Shown here piece by piece: positions 55,208 to 63,400 of a DNA stretch of 64,000 nucleotides. The stretch spans positions 1 through 64,000 of the forward strand of contig JADCFN010000005.1 of the NCBI GenBank assembly GCA_020249505.1. The letters run 5' to 3'. The number at the start of each line of letters is the position of its first letter. Positions within the stretch are counted from its first letter, which is position 1. The stretch is from Roseomonas sp. GTDB taxonomy: Bacteria; Pseudomonadota; Alphaproteobacteria; Acetobacterales; Acetobacteraceae. The notes beneath the pieces are model-generated. The model worked only from the letters and a program-made list of their open reading frames with translations, was not told where the DNA came from and did no database searches. The position numbers and the translations under genes are program-made.

Positions 55208-55840
55208 CTACAGCCCAAGGATGAGGGCCATTCCGGCTGATGCGAAAAAAATTGCCATGCCGCCATTCACCCACCGATGAATACGCCCATACACCTCAAC
55301 CACGCGCGTGCTCGAAAACACCAACGCATAGGTGGAAAAGACCAGCAACCCAATAATCAGGCAACCCGCAACGACAGCAAAGCCGGCCCAGGGCGCATCT
55401 CGGCCAGGCAAACCCAAAGTGATTGTTGTCATCCAAACAAGGATCGCTTTGGGATTGCTGATCTGGATACCGAAACCTCGGAGATAATGTGGCCAAAGCG
55501 ACGTGCTGCGCAGGCGATTGCCAGAGGCCGGGAGCCGTGTGGCAATTCCCGCCACGGCCTGCCGCGCCGCACGCAATCCCAGCCACAGCAGATAGACGCC
55601 ACCGAAGATACGAAGGATGACAAATGTCGCAGGAAACATAAGCATCATCGCCCCAAGCCCGATGGCGGCGCTGATACCCCAACATTGAGACCCGGTCATA
55701 ATGCCGAACACCATGGCCATTCCTGCCGAACGCCCCTGGTCCAGCGATGTCGCCATGATCGAAAGATTGCCCGGACCAGGCGTGGCGGTGCCAATGAAGT
55801 AGGCAAGATAGGCTATCAGCAGGTGGTCAAGGCTCGGCAT
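55208..55840 (-). CDS. LysE/RhtB-family amino acid exporter
   Basis: About 210 residues from the ATG at 55840 (AGGA 9 bases upstream). Five to six TM segments. The family start is YLAYFIGTATPGPGNLSIMA; GFGIQISNPKAILVWMTTIT is the second LysE signature. These proteins export lysine, homoserine, threonine or other amino acids. It is divergent from a MocR-type regulator, which often controls exactly such exporters. The 226-base intergenic region contains two similar short inverted repeats. Confidence 0.9.
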   Translation of the reverse strand: MPSLDHLLIAYLAYFIGTATPGPGNLSIMATSLDQGRSAGMAMVFGIMTGSQCWGISAAIGLGAMMLMFPATFVILRIFGGVYLLWLGLRAARQAVAGIATRLPASGNRLRSTSLWPHYLRGFGIQISNPKAILVWMTTITLGLPGRDAPWAGFAVVAGCLIIGLLVFSTYALVFSSTRVVEVYGRIHRWVNGGMAIFFASAGMALILGL

Positions 55841-56000
55841 CGGGTGTTCCTGACAAGGCACACCCCGTTCTCCAACGAGGGCGGCCTCAATAGGCGGGGT
55901 AGAAGCTCGGCGCAGGCATCGAAGATCGTGTGCGTCAACCAACGCCGGCCATGAGAAGCTCAGTTTAGCGAAGTGCTATGCTTTCCATCCAATAGAAAAA

Positions 56001-56058
56001 TGTCTCATGACACTTTTTTGAATTTGTTGAGCACGCTACAGAGAATATGTCTTCGACA
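56001..56058. promoter_or_regulatory. Paired inverted repeats in the lysE/mocR intergenic region
   Basis: TGTC-TCAT-GACA (56001-56012) and TGTC-TTC-GACA (56048-56058) share their arms and lie about 47 bases apart between divergent promoters. The region is notably AT-rich against the rest of the window. They are candidate binding sites for the MocR protein; spacing, with one close to the regulator start, would suit autoregulation. Confidence 0.4.
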
Positions 56059-56078
56059 GTTTTTAGGTGCCACCCCTC

Positions 56079-57431
56079 ATGCGTATTGTCTCGCCCTGGA
56101 AGCCGCGTCTTGAGGATATGGATGGGCCTGCCTCGGAGCGCTTGATTGAGGCGCTAGCTGCCGACATCCTGAGCGACCAACTTGAAGATGGCGCCAGGCT
56201 TCCCGCCCATCGTGACGTGGCATGGAAGTTAAAAATCAGTGTTGGCTCGGTGACAAAAGCCTATCGCGCGCTGCAACGCCGCGGACTGATCGCAAGCAGT
56301 AAGGGCAGCGGCACTTTCGTTATTGGGCGCAGGCGACCGCGAGGGCCCGTGATTGATCTGTCAGTCAACGCGCCTCCGGCCATGCTGAATGAGCGCGTGC
56401 TTTCATCCACACTTGCAATGGCGGCGCGCAAGGTGGATTCGTTTTATTTTCTGAATTACCCGCCGCCTGCCGGGCATGAGAGGCATCGTACGCTGATGGC
56501 TGGTTGGCTCGGCGGTACTGGTATTGATGCAGACCCCGAGCGGCTTCTGCTTACCAGCGGTGCGCAACAGGCTTTGGCGGTTGCCTTCGCAACATCAAGT
56601 CGCCCAGGCGGTGTCATCCTCGCCGAGCGGTTGACCTATCCCGGCGCATTAACGCTTGCGCAGGTTGGCAACTATCGTCTCATGGGTGTGGCTACCGACA
56701 ATGAAGGCATGATGCCGGCTGCATTGGATAACATTCTTGCCAAAACCAAAGAAAAGCCATCCGTCCTTTATCTGACACCGACTCTGCATAACCCGACCGG
56801 TGCGACCATGGGACGGATGCGGCGACAAGAGATCGTCAAGATTTGCGAAAAATACGATGTTATCATCATTGAGGATGATGTTTATGGATTACTGAGAAAT
56901 GAGGATTTGCCTTCTTTGGTGAACCTGGCGCCAGAACGGACAGTGTACGTAACGTCACTTTCAAAATGTCTCTGCCCCGGTTTGCGGATTGGGATGCTGC
57001 TGGTTCCGCCGCAGCTTGTCCAAAAAGCCCTACTTACACTGCATGCAACAGGACTTTCCGTATCCGCTCTTTCCTGTGCCGTTGTTGAACAATGGCTTTA
57101 CGACGGCACGGCTGAGAACATGCTGTCTTCCATCGGCGCAGAGGCCCAGCGGCGCTTGGCCATTGCGCGGGGTTATCTGTCCAGGTGGATGACGGAACCT
57201 TCCGGCAAGAGTTTTCATGTCTGGTCGCCAATGCCACGCTCTGAGGCGGAGCGCCTCGTTGAGGACATGGCACAAGAAGGCGTTCTGTTGACCCCGCCCG
57301 CGTCGGTTCTCGTTGATGGAACCGACTCAGAGTCAGGCATTCGCTTGTGTCTGGGTGTCCCAGCTTTGGAGGAGCTGCATCACGCTCTTGCCATCATGAA
57401 ACAAAAACTCGAGCGTTCCGGCGACCTATAA
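56079..57431 (+). CDS. MocR-type regulator (GntR HTH fused to aminotransferase)
   Basis: About 450 residues (ATG at 56079; a GTG at 56067 is also in frame). The GntR winged helix is ILSDQLEDGARLPAHRDVAW then KLKISVGSVTKAYRAL and GLIASSKGSGTFV. The aminotransferase-like domain has PTLHNPTGATMGRMRRQEIV, EDDVYGLL and the PLP lysine in VTSLSKCLCPGLRIGMLLVP. MocR proteins sense an amino compound through PLP. Given the divergent lysE and the nearby rarD, it probably activates amino acid export. The codon use is less GC-rich than the surroundings, suggesting acquisition. Confidence 0.93.
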   Translation: MRIVSPWKPRLEDMDGPASERLIEALAADILSDQLEDGARLPAHRDVAWKLKISVGSVTKAYRALQRRGLIASSKGSGTFVIGRRRPRGPVIDLSVNAPPAMLNERVLSSTLAMAARKVDSFYFLNYPPPAGHERHRTLMAGWLGGTGIDADPERLLLTSGAQQALAVAFATSSRPGGVILAERLTYPGALTLAQVGNYRLMGVATDNEGMMPAALDNILAKTKEKPSVLYLTPTLHNPTGATMGRMRRQEIVKICEKYDVIIIEDDVYGLLRNEDLPSLVNLAPERTVYVTSLSKCLCPGLRIGMLLVPPQLVQKALLTLHATGLSVSALSCAVVEQWLYDGTAENMLSSIGAEAQRRLAIARGYLSRWMTEPSGKSFHVWSPMPRSEAERLVEDMAQEGVLLTPPASVLVDGTDSESGIRLCLGVPALEELHHALAIMKQKLERSGDL

Positions 57432-57576
57432 AAATCCCTGCCAACACCCAGGCTTAGCCGGCATACTCAGCTTCGATTTACCTGCCCGGCAGGCTTGGGC
57501 AGATGGTGAATTGATCCCGGGCCATGGCGCTCATGCCTCTCGCGTGTTGTTGCGGGAGAGCCGTGCCCAATGGGCT

Positions 57577-57921
57577 TTATGGCGCCAACCGAAACCGCGC
57601 GCTGCTGGCTTGGTCTTCGCGCAGCGAGCGCCTGATCGCCTCCGCACCATCAGCGCTGCGGGGCAGGGCAGCGATGGCGGTGAACCATGGAAATTCTCCC
57701 CGCACCCGACCAAGAAATAGCCGGTCCAGCGCTTCCGCCACCGGCCCACGCGCGCCGCAGCAGGCGCAGGCTGGCGCATGGGCGCCTTCAAGGGTGAAGA
57801 CCACCATGGTGTGTGCTGAAACCTCAGCCGGCGCTTCGGCAAGTAAAGCCATCCCCGGCGCTGGGGTTTCACCCGGCGTTAGCAGGTGGACAGGTATGCG
57901 GGCATCGAGCGACCAAGCCAT
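57577..57921 (-). CDS. Small Cys-rich protein of unknown function
   Basis: A 114-residue protein. It opens SLDARIPVHLLTPGETPAPG, has a cysteine cluster HAPACACCGARGPVAEALDR that may bind zinc, and closes GRVRGEFPWFTAIAALPRS and a helical end. I do not recognise a named family with confidence; similar short proteins are found next to CobW-type metal chaperones in related bacteria, so a metal-linked role is a guess. A diverged copy of its last third lies at 53887. It sits between the MocR gene and the ArsR-methyltransferase gene. Confidence 0.6.
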   Translation of the reverse strand: MAWSLDARIPVHLLTPGETPAPGMALLAEAPAEVSAHTMVVFTLEGAHAPACACCGARGPVAEALDRLFLGRVRGEFPWFTAIAALPRSADGAEAIRRSLREDQASSARFRLAP

Positions 57922-57987
57922 GATGGCAGCCTATATCAGTGGCCGATTCAGCGCTTCGGTGATTCCACCTTCGCGCATCGGACACTA

Positions 57988-58009
57988 GACATAAGAATAT
58001 GTTTATGTC
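57988..58009. promoter_or_regulatory. Palindromic operator upstream of the ArsR-methyltransferase gene
   Basis: GACATAA (57988-57994), 8 bases, then TTATGTC (58003-58009): a perfect 7-bp inverted repeat in an AT-rich island 12 bases before the ATG. It has the size and symmetry of an ArsR-family site and overlaps where RNA polymerase or the ribosome would bind. It is probably the autoregulatory operator for the metH operon. Confidence 0.65.
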
Positions 58010-58021
58010 TATGTAAATCCC

Positions 58022-58963
58022 ATGCAGGATGTTTTGTCCCAATTGCGCGGCGCGGCTGAGCCGACACGCCTCAGGCTGCTGGCGCTTTGCGCCCGTGGCG
58101 CCTGGTGCGTCACGGAATTGGTGGCGATTCTCGGCCAATCCCAGCCTCGGCTGTCGCGCCATTTGAAGCTTCTGGTCGAAGCCGGCCTGCTGACCCGCAC
58201 CCCCGAAGGCGCCAATGCCTGGTTCCAGATGGCGCCAGAGGCTGATCTGGCCCGCCATATCCTGGCCCGCCTGCCGGAATCGGACCCCTTGCTGGCGGCT
58301 GATCGGCGCGCCGCCGCGCGGCTGGCAGCGGAACGGGCGCGCATTGCCTCCGATAGTTTTCGTCGCCACGGCGCCGATTGGGATGAAACCCGCGCCCTTG
58401 GCCTGCCAACCGAGGCGATTGAAACCGCCCTGCTGCAAGCCCTGCCGACGGGCCGTGTGGGCCGGGTGCTTGATATCGGCTGCGGCACGGGCGGGGTTTT
58501 GGAACGCTTGGCGCCGCGCATTGATGAAGGGCTTGGCATTGATGCCTCCCGCGAAATGCTGGCGCTGGCGCGCAGCCGCCTGACGGAACGTGGCCTGACC
58601 CATATCGCTGTGCGTCAGGCGGATATGTATCGGCTGCCTTTACCCGATGCGGGTTTTGATGCGGTAACCTTGCATATGGTGCTGCATTACGCGGAAGACC
58701 CCGCCGCGGCACTCGCGGAAGCCGCGCGCGTTTTGCGCCCCGGTGGGCGCCTGCTGATCCTTGATTTGGCGTCGCATGACCGCGCTGATTTGCTGACCCG
58801 CTACGCGCATCGCTGGCCTGGTTTTGATGATGCTGCCATGGCCGGTTGGCTTGGTGGCGCGGGCTGCACCGCGCCGCGTGTCGGCGCCATCCCCGCTGGC
58901 CTTTCGCTTAAGCTTTGGTCGGCCGAACGCTTGCCGCTTTCTGTTTCCACCCCCGTTTCCTGA
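58022..58963 (+). CDS. ArsR-family regulator fused to a SAM-dependent methyltransferase
   Basis: A 313-residue fusion. Residues 1 to about 100 are an ArsR winged helix (RLLALCARGAWCVTELVAIL, QSQPRLSRHLKLLVEAGLLT) without the metal-binding Cys pair of metal sensors. Residues about 140-290 are a class I methyltransferase (VGRVLDIGCGTGGVLERLAP; VLRPGGRLLILDLASHD). This architecture is widespread in alphaproteobacteria next to metF/metH and is thought to sense SAM or SAH. It is 10 bases upstream of metH and preceded by a perfect palindrome. metF is not between them here. Confidence 0.93.
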   Translation: MQDVLSQLRGAAEPTRLRLLALCARGAWCVTELVAILGQSQPRLSRHLKLLVEAGLLTRTPEGANAWFQMAPEADLARHILARLPESDPLLAADRRAAARLAAERARIASDSFRRHGADWDETRALGLPTEAIETALLQALPTGRVGRVLDIGCGTGGVLERLAPRIDEGLGIDASREMLALARSRLTERGLTHIAVRQADMYRLPLPDAGFDAVTLHMVLHYAEDPAAALAEAARVLRPGGRLLILDLASHDRADLLTRYAHRWPGFDDAAMAGWLGGAGCTAPRVGAIPAGLSLKLWSAERLPLSVSTPVS

Positions 58964-58973
58964 AGGTTTCCCC

Positions 58974-61900
58974 ATGGCGCGCCCGCATCTTCTCGACGCC
59001 CTTCGTGACCGCGTTTTGCTCTGTGATGGCGGCATGGGTAGCCGCGTTCAGGCCATGGCCCTGGAAGTGGATCGTGATTACTGGGGCAAGGAAAACTGCA
59101 CCGAGGTGCTGAATCTGTCGCGCCCCGATATCGTGCGCGATATCCATCGCGGTTATTACGAAGCGGGTGCCGATATGGTGCTGACCAATAGCTTTGGCGG
59201 TTCGCCGGTGACGCTGGCGGAATTTGAACTGGAAGACCGCGCCTTCGAGATCAACAAGCTTTCCGTTGAATTGGCGCGCGAAGCGGCTGAGGGCTTCGGC
59301 GATGGCCGGCACCGTTGGGTAGTGGGTGATATCGGACCGGGCACCAAGCTGCCAAGCCTTGGCAATATCACCTATGACGCGCTGGAAGCCGCTTTGGTCG
59401 AACAATGCCGCGGCCTGATTGCGGGTGGCGCGGATGCGCTGCTGACGGAAACCAATCAGGACACGCTGTTCATCAAGGCGGCAGTCAATGCCGCGAAAAT
59501 CGCGCGCAAGGCAGCGGGTTCCACAATTCCGATTTTCGTGCAGGTGACGGTCGAAACCACCGGCACACTGCTGGTCGGCCCCGATATCGCTGCCGCCACC
59601 ACCGTTGTGCATGCGCTGGATGTGCCGTTGATGGGGTTGAATTGCGCGACCGGCCCGCAGGAAATGGCGGAACATGTGCGCTGGCTGTCGCAAAACTGGC
59701 CGGGTCTGATTTCCTGCCAGCCCAATGCCGGCCTGCCGGAATTGGTGGATGGCAAAACCCATTACCCGCTGGGCGCGGAAGAACTCGCGGCCTGGATGGA
59801 ACGCTTTGTTGTTGAAGATGGCTTGAACCTAATCGGCGGCTGCTGCGGTACCTCGACGCCGCATATCGCCGCACTTGATGCCATGCTGCGTAAGCTCGGC
59901 GGTGCCGCGCATCGCCCGGCGCCGATCAAGCGCAAATTCCATTGGGTGCCATCAGTTGCCTCGCTCTACACTGCAACGGCGCTCCGTCAGGAGAATTCCT
60001 ATTTCTCCATTGGTGAACGCTGCAATGCCAATGGATCGAAGGCCTGGCGTGAGCGTCAGGCGGCAGGCGATTGGGATGGCTGCGTTGCCATGGGCCGTGA
60101 GCAAATGGCCGAGGGTTCAAACAGCCTTGATATCTGCACCGCCTTTGTCGGGCGCGACGAAATGGCGGAAATGAGCGAGGTGATCCGCCGCTTCACCAGC
60201 AGCGTGAATGGCCCGCTGGTGATCGATTCCACCGAAACGCCGGTGATTGAAGCCGCGCTCAAGCTGCATGGCGGCAAGCCCATCATCAATTCGATCAATT
60301 TCGAAGAAGGTGAAAAGGCCGCCGAAGACCGCATGTTGCTCGCGCGCAAATTCGGTGCCGCCGTAATTGCGCTGACCATTGACGAAGTGGGCATGGCGAA
60401 GACCGCCGAAGATAAGCTGCGCATCGCGCGCCGCCTGGTGGAATTTGCCTGCGACAAGCACGGGCTGCCGCAATCAGACCTGATGATTGACCCGCTGACC
60501 TTTACGGTCGCGACCGGCAATGAGGATGACCGCAAGCTTGGTCTTTGGACGCTTGAGGGCATTCGCATGATCCGGGATGCATTTCCCGATATTCAGATCA
60601 TTCTTGGGCTTTCCAATATCTCCTTCGGGCTCAATCCTGCCGCGCGGCATGTACTGAACAGTGTGTTCCTGGACCATGCCGTCAAGGCGGGCATGACGGG
60701 GGCGATTGTGCATGTTTCCAAGATCAAGCCGCTGCATCAGATCCCGCCCGAGGAAGTGAAGGTTGCGGAAGATTTGATCTATGATCGCCGCACGGAAAAT
60801 TATGATCCACTGCAAAAGATGCTGGAACTTTTCAGCGGCCGCAAAGCCGCCGATACCACCGCGAAGAAGCGCGCGGAGACGGTAGAAGGTCGCTTGAAAG
60901 ACCGTATTATTGATGGCGACCGCAAGGGGCTGGATGATGAATTGGCTGATGCTTTGGCCAAGGGCATCGCGCCGCTTTCCATCATCAATGATGTTTTGCT
61001 GGATGGCATGAAGGTGGTGGGGGAGCTTTTCGGCGCCGGCAAGATGCAGCTTCCCTTCGTGCTGCAATCAGCAGAGACGATGAAGACCGCCGTTGCTTAT
61101 CTGGAACCCTATATGGAAAGGGTCGCAGGCCAAGAAAAAGGCACCATCGTACTCGGCACCGTGAAGGGTGATGTGCATGATATCGGCAAGAATTTGGTTG
61201 ATATCATCCTGACCAATAATGGCTATCGTGTTGTCAATCTCGGCATCAAGGTGCCGCTGACCGAAATTGTCGCGGCAGCGCGTGAGCATAAGGCGCATGC
61301 CATTGGCATGTCCGGTTTGCTGGTGAAATCTACCGTGGTGATGCGCGAGAATTTGGAAGAAATGTCGCGCCAGGGTGTGGATATTCCCGTGTTGCTGGGT
61401 GGCGCGGCGCTCACCCGCAATTACGTGGAAGATGATTGCGTGCGTGCCTATGCCTCGGGCCGCGTGGCCTATGCGCGGGATGCCTTTGATGGCCTGCATT
61501 TGATGGACAAGGTCATGGGTAATGGCTTTGATGATTACCTGGCGGCGCTGCAAACCAAGCGTTCCGGCAAGGCGCGCAATGAAAAGCGCACCCTTGGTAC
61601 GGCGGACCCGCGCGGGTTTGCACCCGTTGATGTGAAATACGCACAAACCCGCCGCCGCCGTGTCGCCGCGCAAAGCGCGGTACCAAACCCGCCCTTCTGG
61701 GGTGCGCGCGTGCTGGAAGCCGCCCCCAAGGCGCTGGTGCCCTTCATCAATGAACGCAGCCTCTATCAATTCCAATGGGGTTTCCGGAAGGCAGGGCGAT
61801 CACTTGAAGATTTCCTCGGCTGGGCCAAGCAGGAATTGCGCCCGGTGCTGAAGCGCATGCTCGCCTTGGCGGAAGACCAAAACATCCTGAAACCGCAAGC

Positions 61901-62474
61901 GATCTATGGCTATTGGAAATGCGCTGGCCAGGGCAATGATCTGATCCTGTTTGCCGAAGACGGCGTTACGGAAGTCTGCCGCTTCAATATGCCGCGCCAA
62001 CCCAAGGAAGATGGCGATTGCATCGCCGATTTCGTGCGCGATGTGGATGATGGCCCCGATGCGCGCGATGTGATCGGCCTGCAAGTAGTCACTGTCGGCC
62101 AGAAGGCGTCGGATATTGCGCGCGTTTGGTTTGAGGAAAACCGCTATCAGGATTACCTTTATCTGCATGGGCTTTCGGTGGAAATGGCCGAAGCGCTGGC
62201 GGAATATGTCCATAAACGCATCCGCGCCGAATTGGGTTTTGCGGCCGAGGATGATCGCGATATCGAAAAAATGCTGCAGCAGGGCTATCGCGGCGGGCGT
62301 TATTCCTTCGGCTACCCGGCCTGCCCGAAGCTGGAAGATCAGGAAGGCCTGCTAAAGCTTTTGGACGCCGAGCGGATTGGGGTGTCGCTGAGCGATGAAT
62401 GGCAGCTCCATCCCGAACAATCCACCAGCGCCATTGTGCTGCATCACCCACGGGCCAAGTACTTCTCGGTCTAG
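58974..62474 (+). CDS. metH: Cobalamin-dependent methionine synthase
   Basis: 1166 residues from the ATG at 58974 (GAAGG upstream), slightly shorter than E. coli MetH. Domains: homocysteine S-methyltransferase about 1-330 (VLLCDGGMGSRVQAM; zinc Cys in LNCATGP and GGCCGTSTPH); pterin-binding about 355-620 (FSIGERCNANGSKAWRE); cobalamin cap and B12 domain about 650-870 with the base-off motif DVHDIGKN (lower-ligand His near 735); SAM-dependent reactivation domain to the C-terminus (GYPACPKLEDQEG). It makes methionine from homocysteine. It is in an operon with its probable regulator. Confidence 0.97.
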   Translation: MARPHLLDALRDRVLLCDGGMGSRVQAMALEVDRDYWGKENCTEVLNLSRPDIVRDIHRGYYEAGADMVLTNSFGGSPVTLAEFELEDRAFEINKLSVELAREAAEGFGDGRHRWVVGDIGPGTKLPSLGNITYDALEAALVEQCRGLIAGGADALLTETNQDTLFIKAAVNAAKIARKAAGSTIPIFVQVTVETTGTLLVGPDIAAATTVVHALDVPLMGLNCATGPQEMAEHVRWLSQNWPGLISCQPNAGLPELVDGKTHYPLGAEELAAWMERFVVEDGLNLIGGCCGTSTPHIAALDAMLRKLGGAAHRPAPIKRKFHWVPSVASLYTATALRQENSYFSIGERCNANGSKAWRERQAAGDWDGCVAMGREQMAEGSNSLDICTAFVGRDEMAEMSEVIRRFTSSVNGPLVIDSTETPVIEAALKLHGGKPIINSINFEEGEKAAEDRMLLARKFGAAVIALTIDEVGMAKTAEDKLRIARRLVEFACDKHGLPQSDLMIDPLTFTVATGNEDDRKLGLWTLEGIRMIRDAFPDIQIILGLSNISFGLNPAARHVLNSVFLDHAVKAGMTGAIVHVSKIKPLHQIPPEEVKVAEDLIYDRRTENYDPLQKMLELFSGRKAADTTAKKRAETVEGRLKDRIIDGDRKGLDDELADALAKGIAPLSIINDVLLDGMKVVGELFGAGKMQLPFVLQSAETMKTAVAYLEPYMERVAGQEKGTIVLGTVKGDVHDIGKNLVDIILTNNGYRVVNLGIKVPLTEIVAAAREHKAHAIGMSGLLVKSTVVMRENLEEMSRQGVDIPVLLGGAALTRNYVEDDCVRAYASGRVAYARDAFDGLHLMDKVMGNGFDDYLAALQTKRSGKARNEKRTLGTADPRGFAPVDVKYAQTRRRRVAAQSAVPNPPFWGARVLEAAPKALVPFINERSLYQFQWGFRKAGRSLEDFLGWAKQELRPVLKRMLALAEDQNILKPQAIYGYWKCAGQGNDLILFAEDGVTEVCRFNMPRQPKEDGDCIADFVRDVDDGPDARDVIGLQVVTVGQKASDIARVWFEENRYQDYLYLHGLSVEMAEALAEYVHKRIRAELGFAAEDDRDIEKMLQQGYRGGRYSFGYPACPKLEDQEGLLKLLDAERIGVSLSDEWQLHPEQSTSAIVLHHPRAKYFSV

Positions 62475-62497
62475 CCCTGACGGGCTAAACCCCCGCC

Positions 62498-63400
62498 ATG
62501 GTTGAAACCCGGCATTCCAACGCCGCGCAATTGGCTGCCTTCAGTGTGGCTATTGCGGTGGCGGTATTGGCGCTCAAGGCGATTGCCTGGTGGGTCACGG
62601 GGTCTGTTGCGCTTTACGCCGATGCTTTGGAAAGCATTGTCAATGTCGCGGCGGCCTGCGCGGCGCTGCTGGCGGTGCGGCTTTCCGCCCTGCCAGCGGA
62701 TGCCAACCATCCTTATGGGCATTCCAAGGTTGAGTATTTCTCGGCCGTTCTGGAAGGCGCGCTGATCATTGTGGCGGCGCTGCTGATTTTGCATGAAGCC
62801 TGGGGGGCCTTCCTGGCACCGCGCGCGCCGGAACAGGTGGGGATTGGTCTTGCGGTTTCCGCAGTGGCGAGTGGGGTGAATGCTGCCTGGGCGCTTTATC
62901 TCGGGCGGCGCGGCAAGGCGCTTCGATCCCCAGCGTTGATGGCTGATGCGCGGCATTTATGGGCGGATGTGGTGACATCGGTTGGGGTGCTGGTGGGCGT
63001 TGGGCTGGTCGCACTCACTGGGATTTTGTGGCTCGATCCGCTGCTGGCGGCGCTCACGGCGGTGAATATTCTGATCTCGGGCGGGCGCTTGCTGCGCGAA
63101 AGTGTCGGCGGGCTTATGGATGAAGCCGTGCCGCCCGCCACGATGGAGCGCATCCGGCGCATTGTGGCGGAACAGGCATCCGGCGCGATTGAGGCGCATG
63201 ATTTGCGGTCACGCCATGCCGGGCGGCATACTTTTCTGGAATTTCATCTGGTGGTGCCGGGCGATATGCGCGTCAGTGAAAGCCATGAGATTTGCGACCG
63301 GATTGAGGCTGCGCTGAAGGCGGAGCTTGAAGGGGCCATCATCACCATTCATGTCGAACCCGAAGGCAAGGCGAAGCAGCAAGGGGTGCCGGTATTGTGA
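62498..63400 (+). CDS. Cation diffusion facilitator (CDF) metal exporter
   Basis: A 300-residue CDF transporter with six TM segments and a C-terminal cytoplasmic domain. Metal-site residues are in LYADALESIVNVAAA (TM2) and ADARHLWADVVTSVGVL (TM5), giving a D/E plus H/D site. YGHSKVEYFSAVLEGALIIV is a family block. The Asp-Glu-His-Asp ligand set differs from the Zn-type HxxxD/HxxxD and may indicate Fe, Mn or Co. The C-terminal AHDLRSRHAGRHTFLEFHLV binds metal for regulation. Its stop overlaps a GTG start of tonB. Confidence 0.92.
   Translation: MVETRHSNAAQLAAFSVAIAVAVLALKAIAWWVTGSVALYADALESIVNVAAACAALLAVRLSALPADANHPYGHSKVEYFSAVLEGALIIVAALLILHEAWGAFLAPRAPEQVGIGLAVSAVASGVNAAWALYLGRRGKALRSPALMADARHLWADVVTSVGVLVGVGLVALTGILWLDPLLAALTAVNILISGGRLLRESVGGLMDEAVPPATMERIRRIVAEQASGAIEAHDLRSRHAGRHTFLEFHLVVPGDMRVSESHEICDRIEAALKAELEGAIITIHVEPEGKAKQQGVPVL

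Noticed and set aside
58010-58974. SAM or SAH riboswitch upstream of the metH operon
   Set aside because: Only 12 bases separate the palindrome from the first ATG and 10 bases separate the two genes; there is no room for a riboswitch fold.
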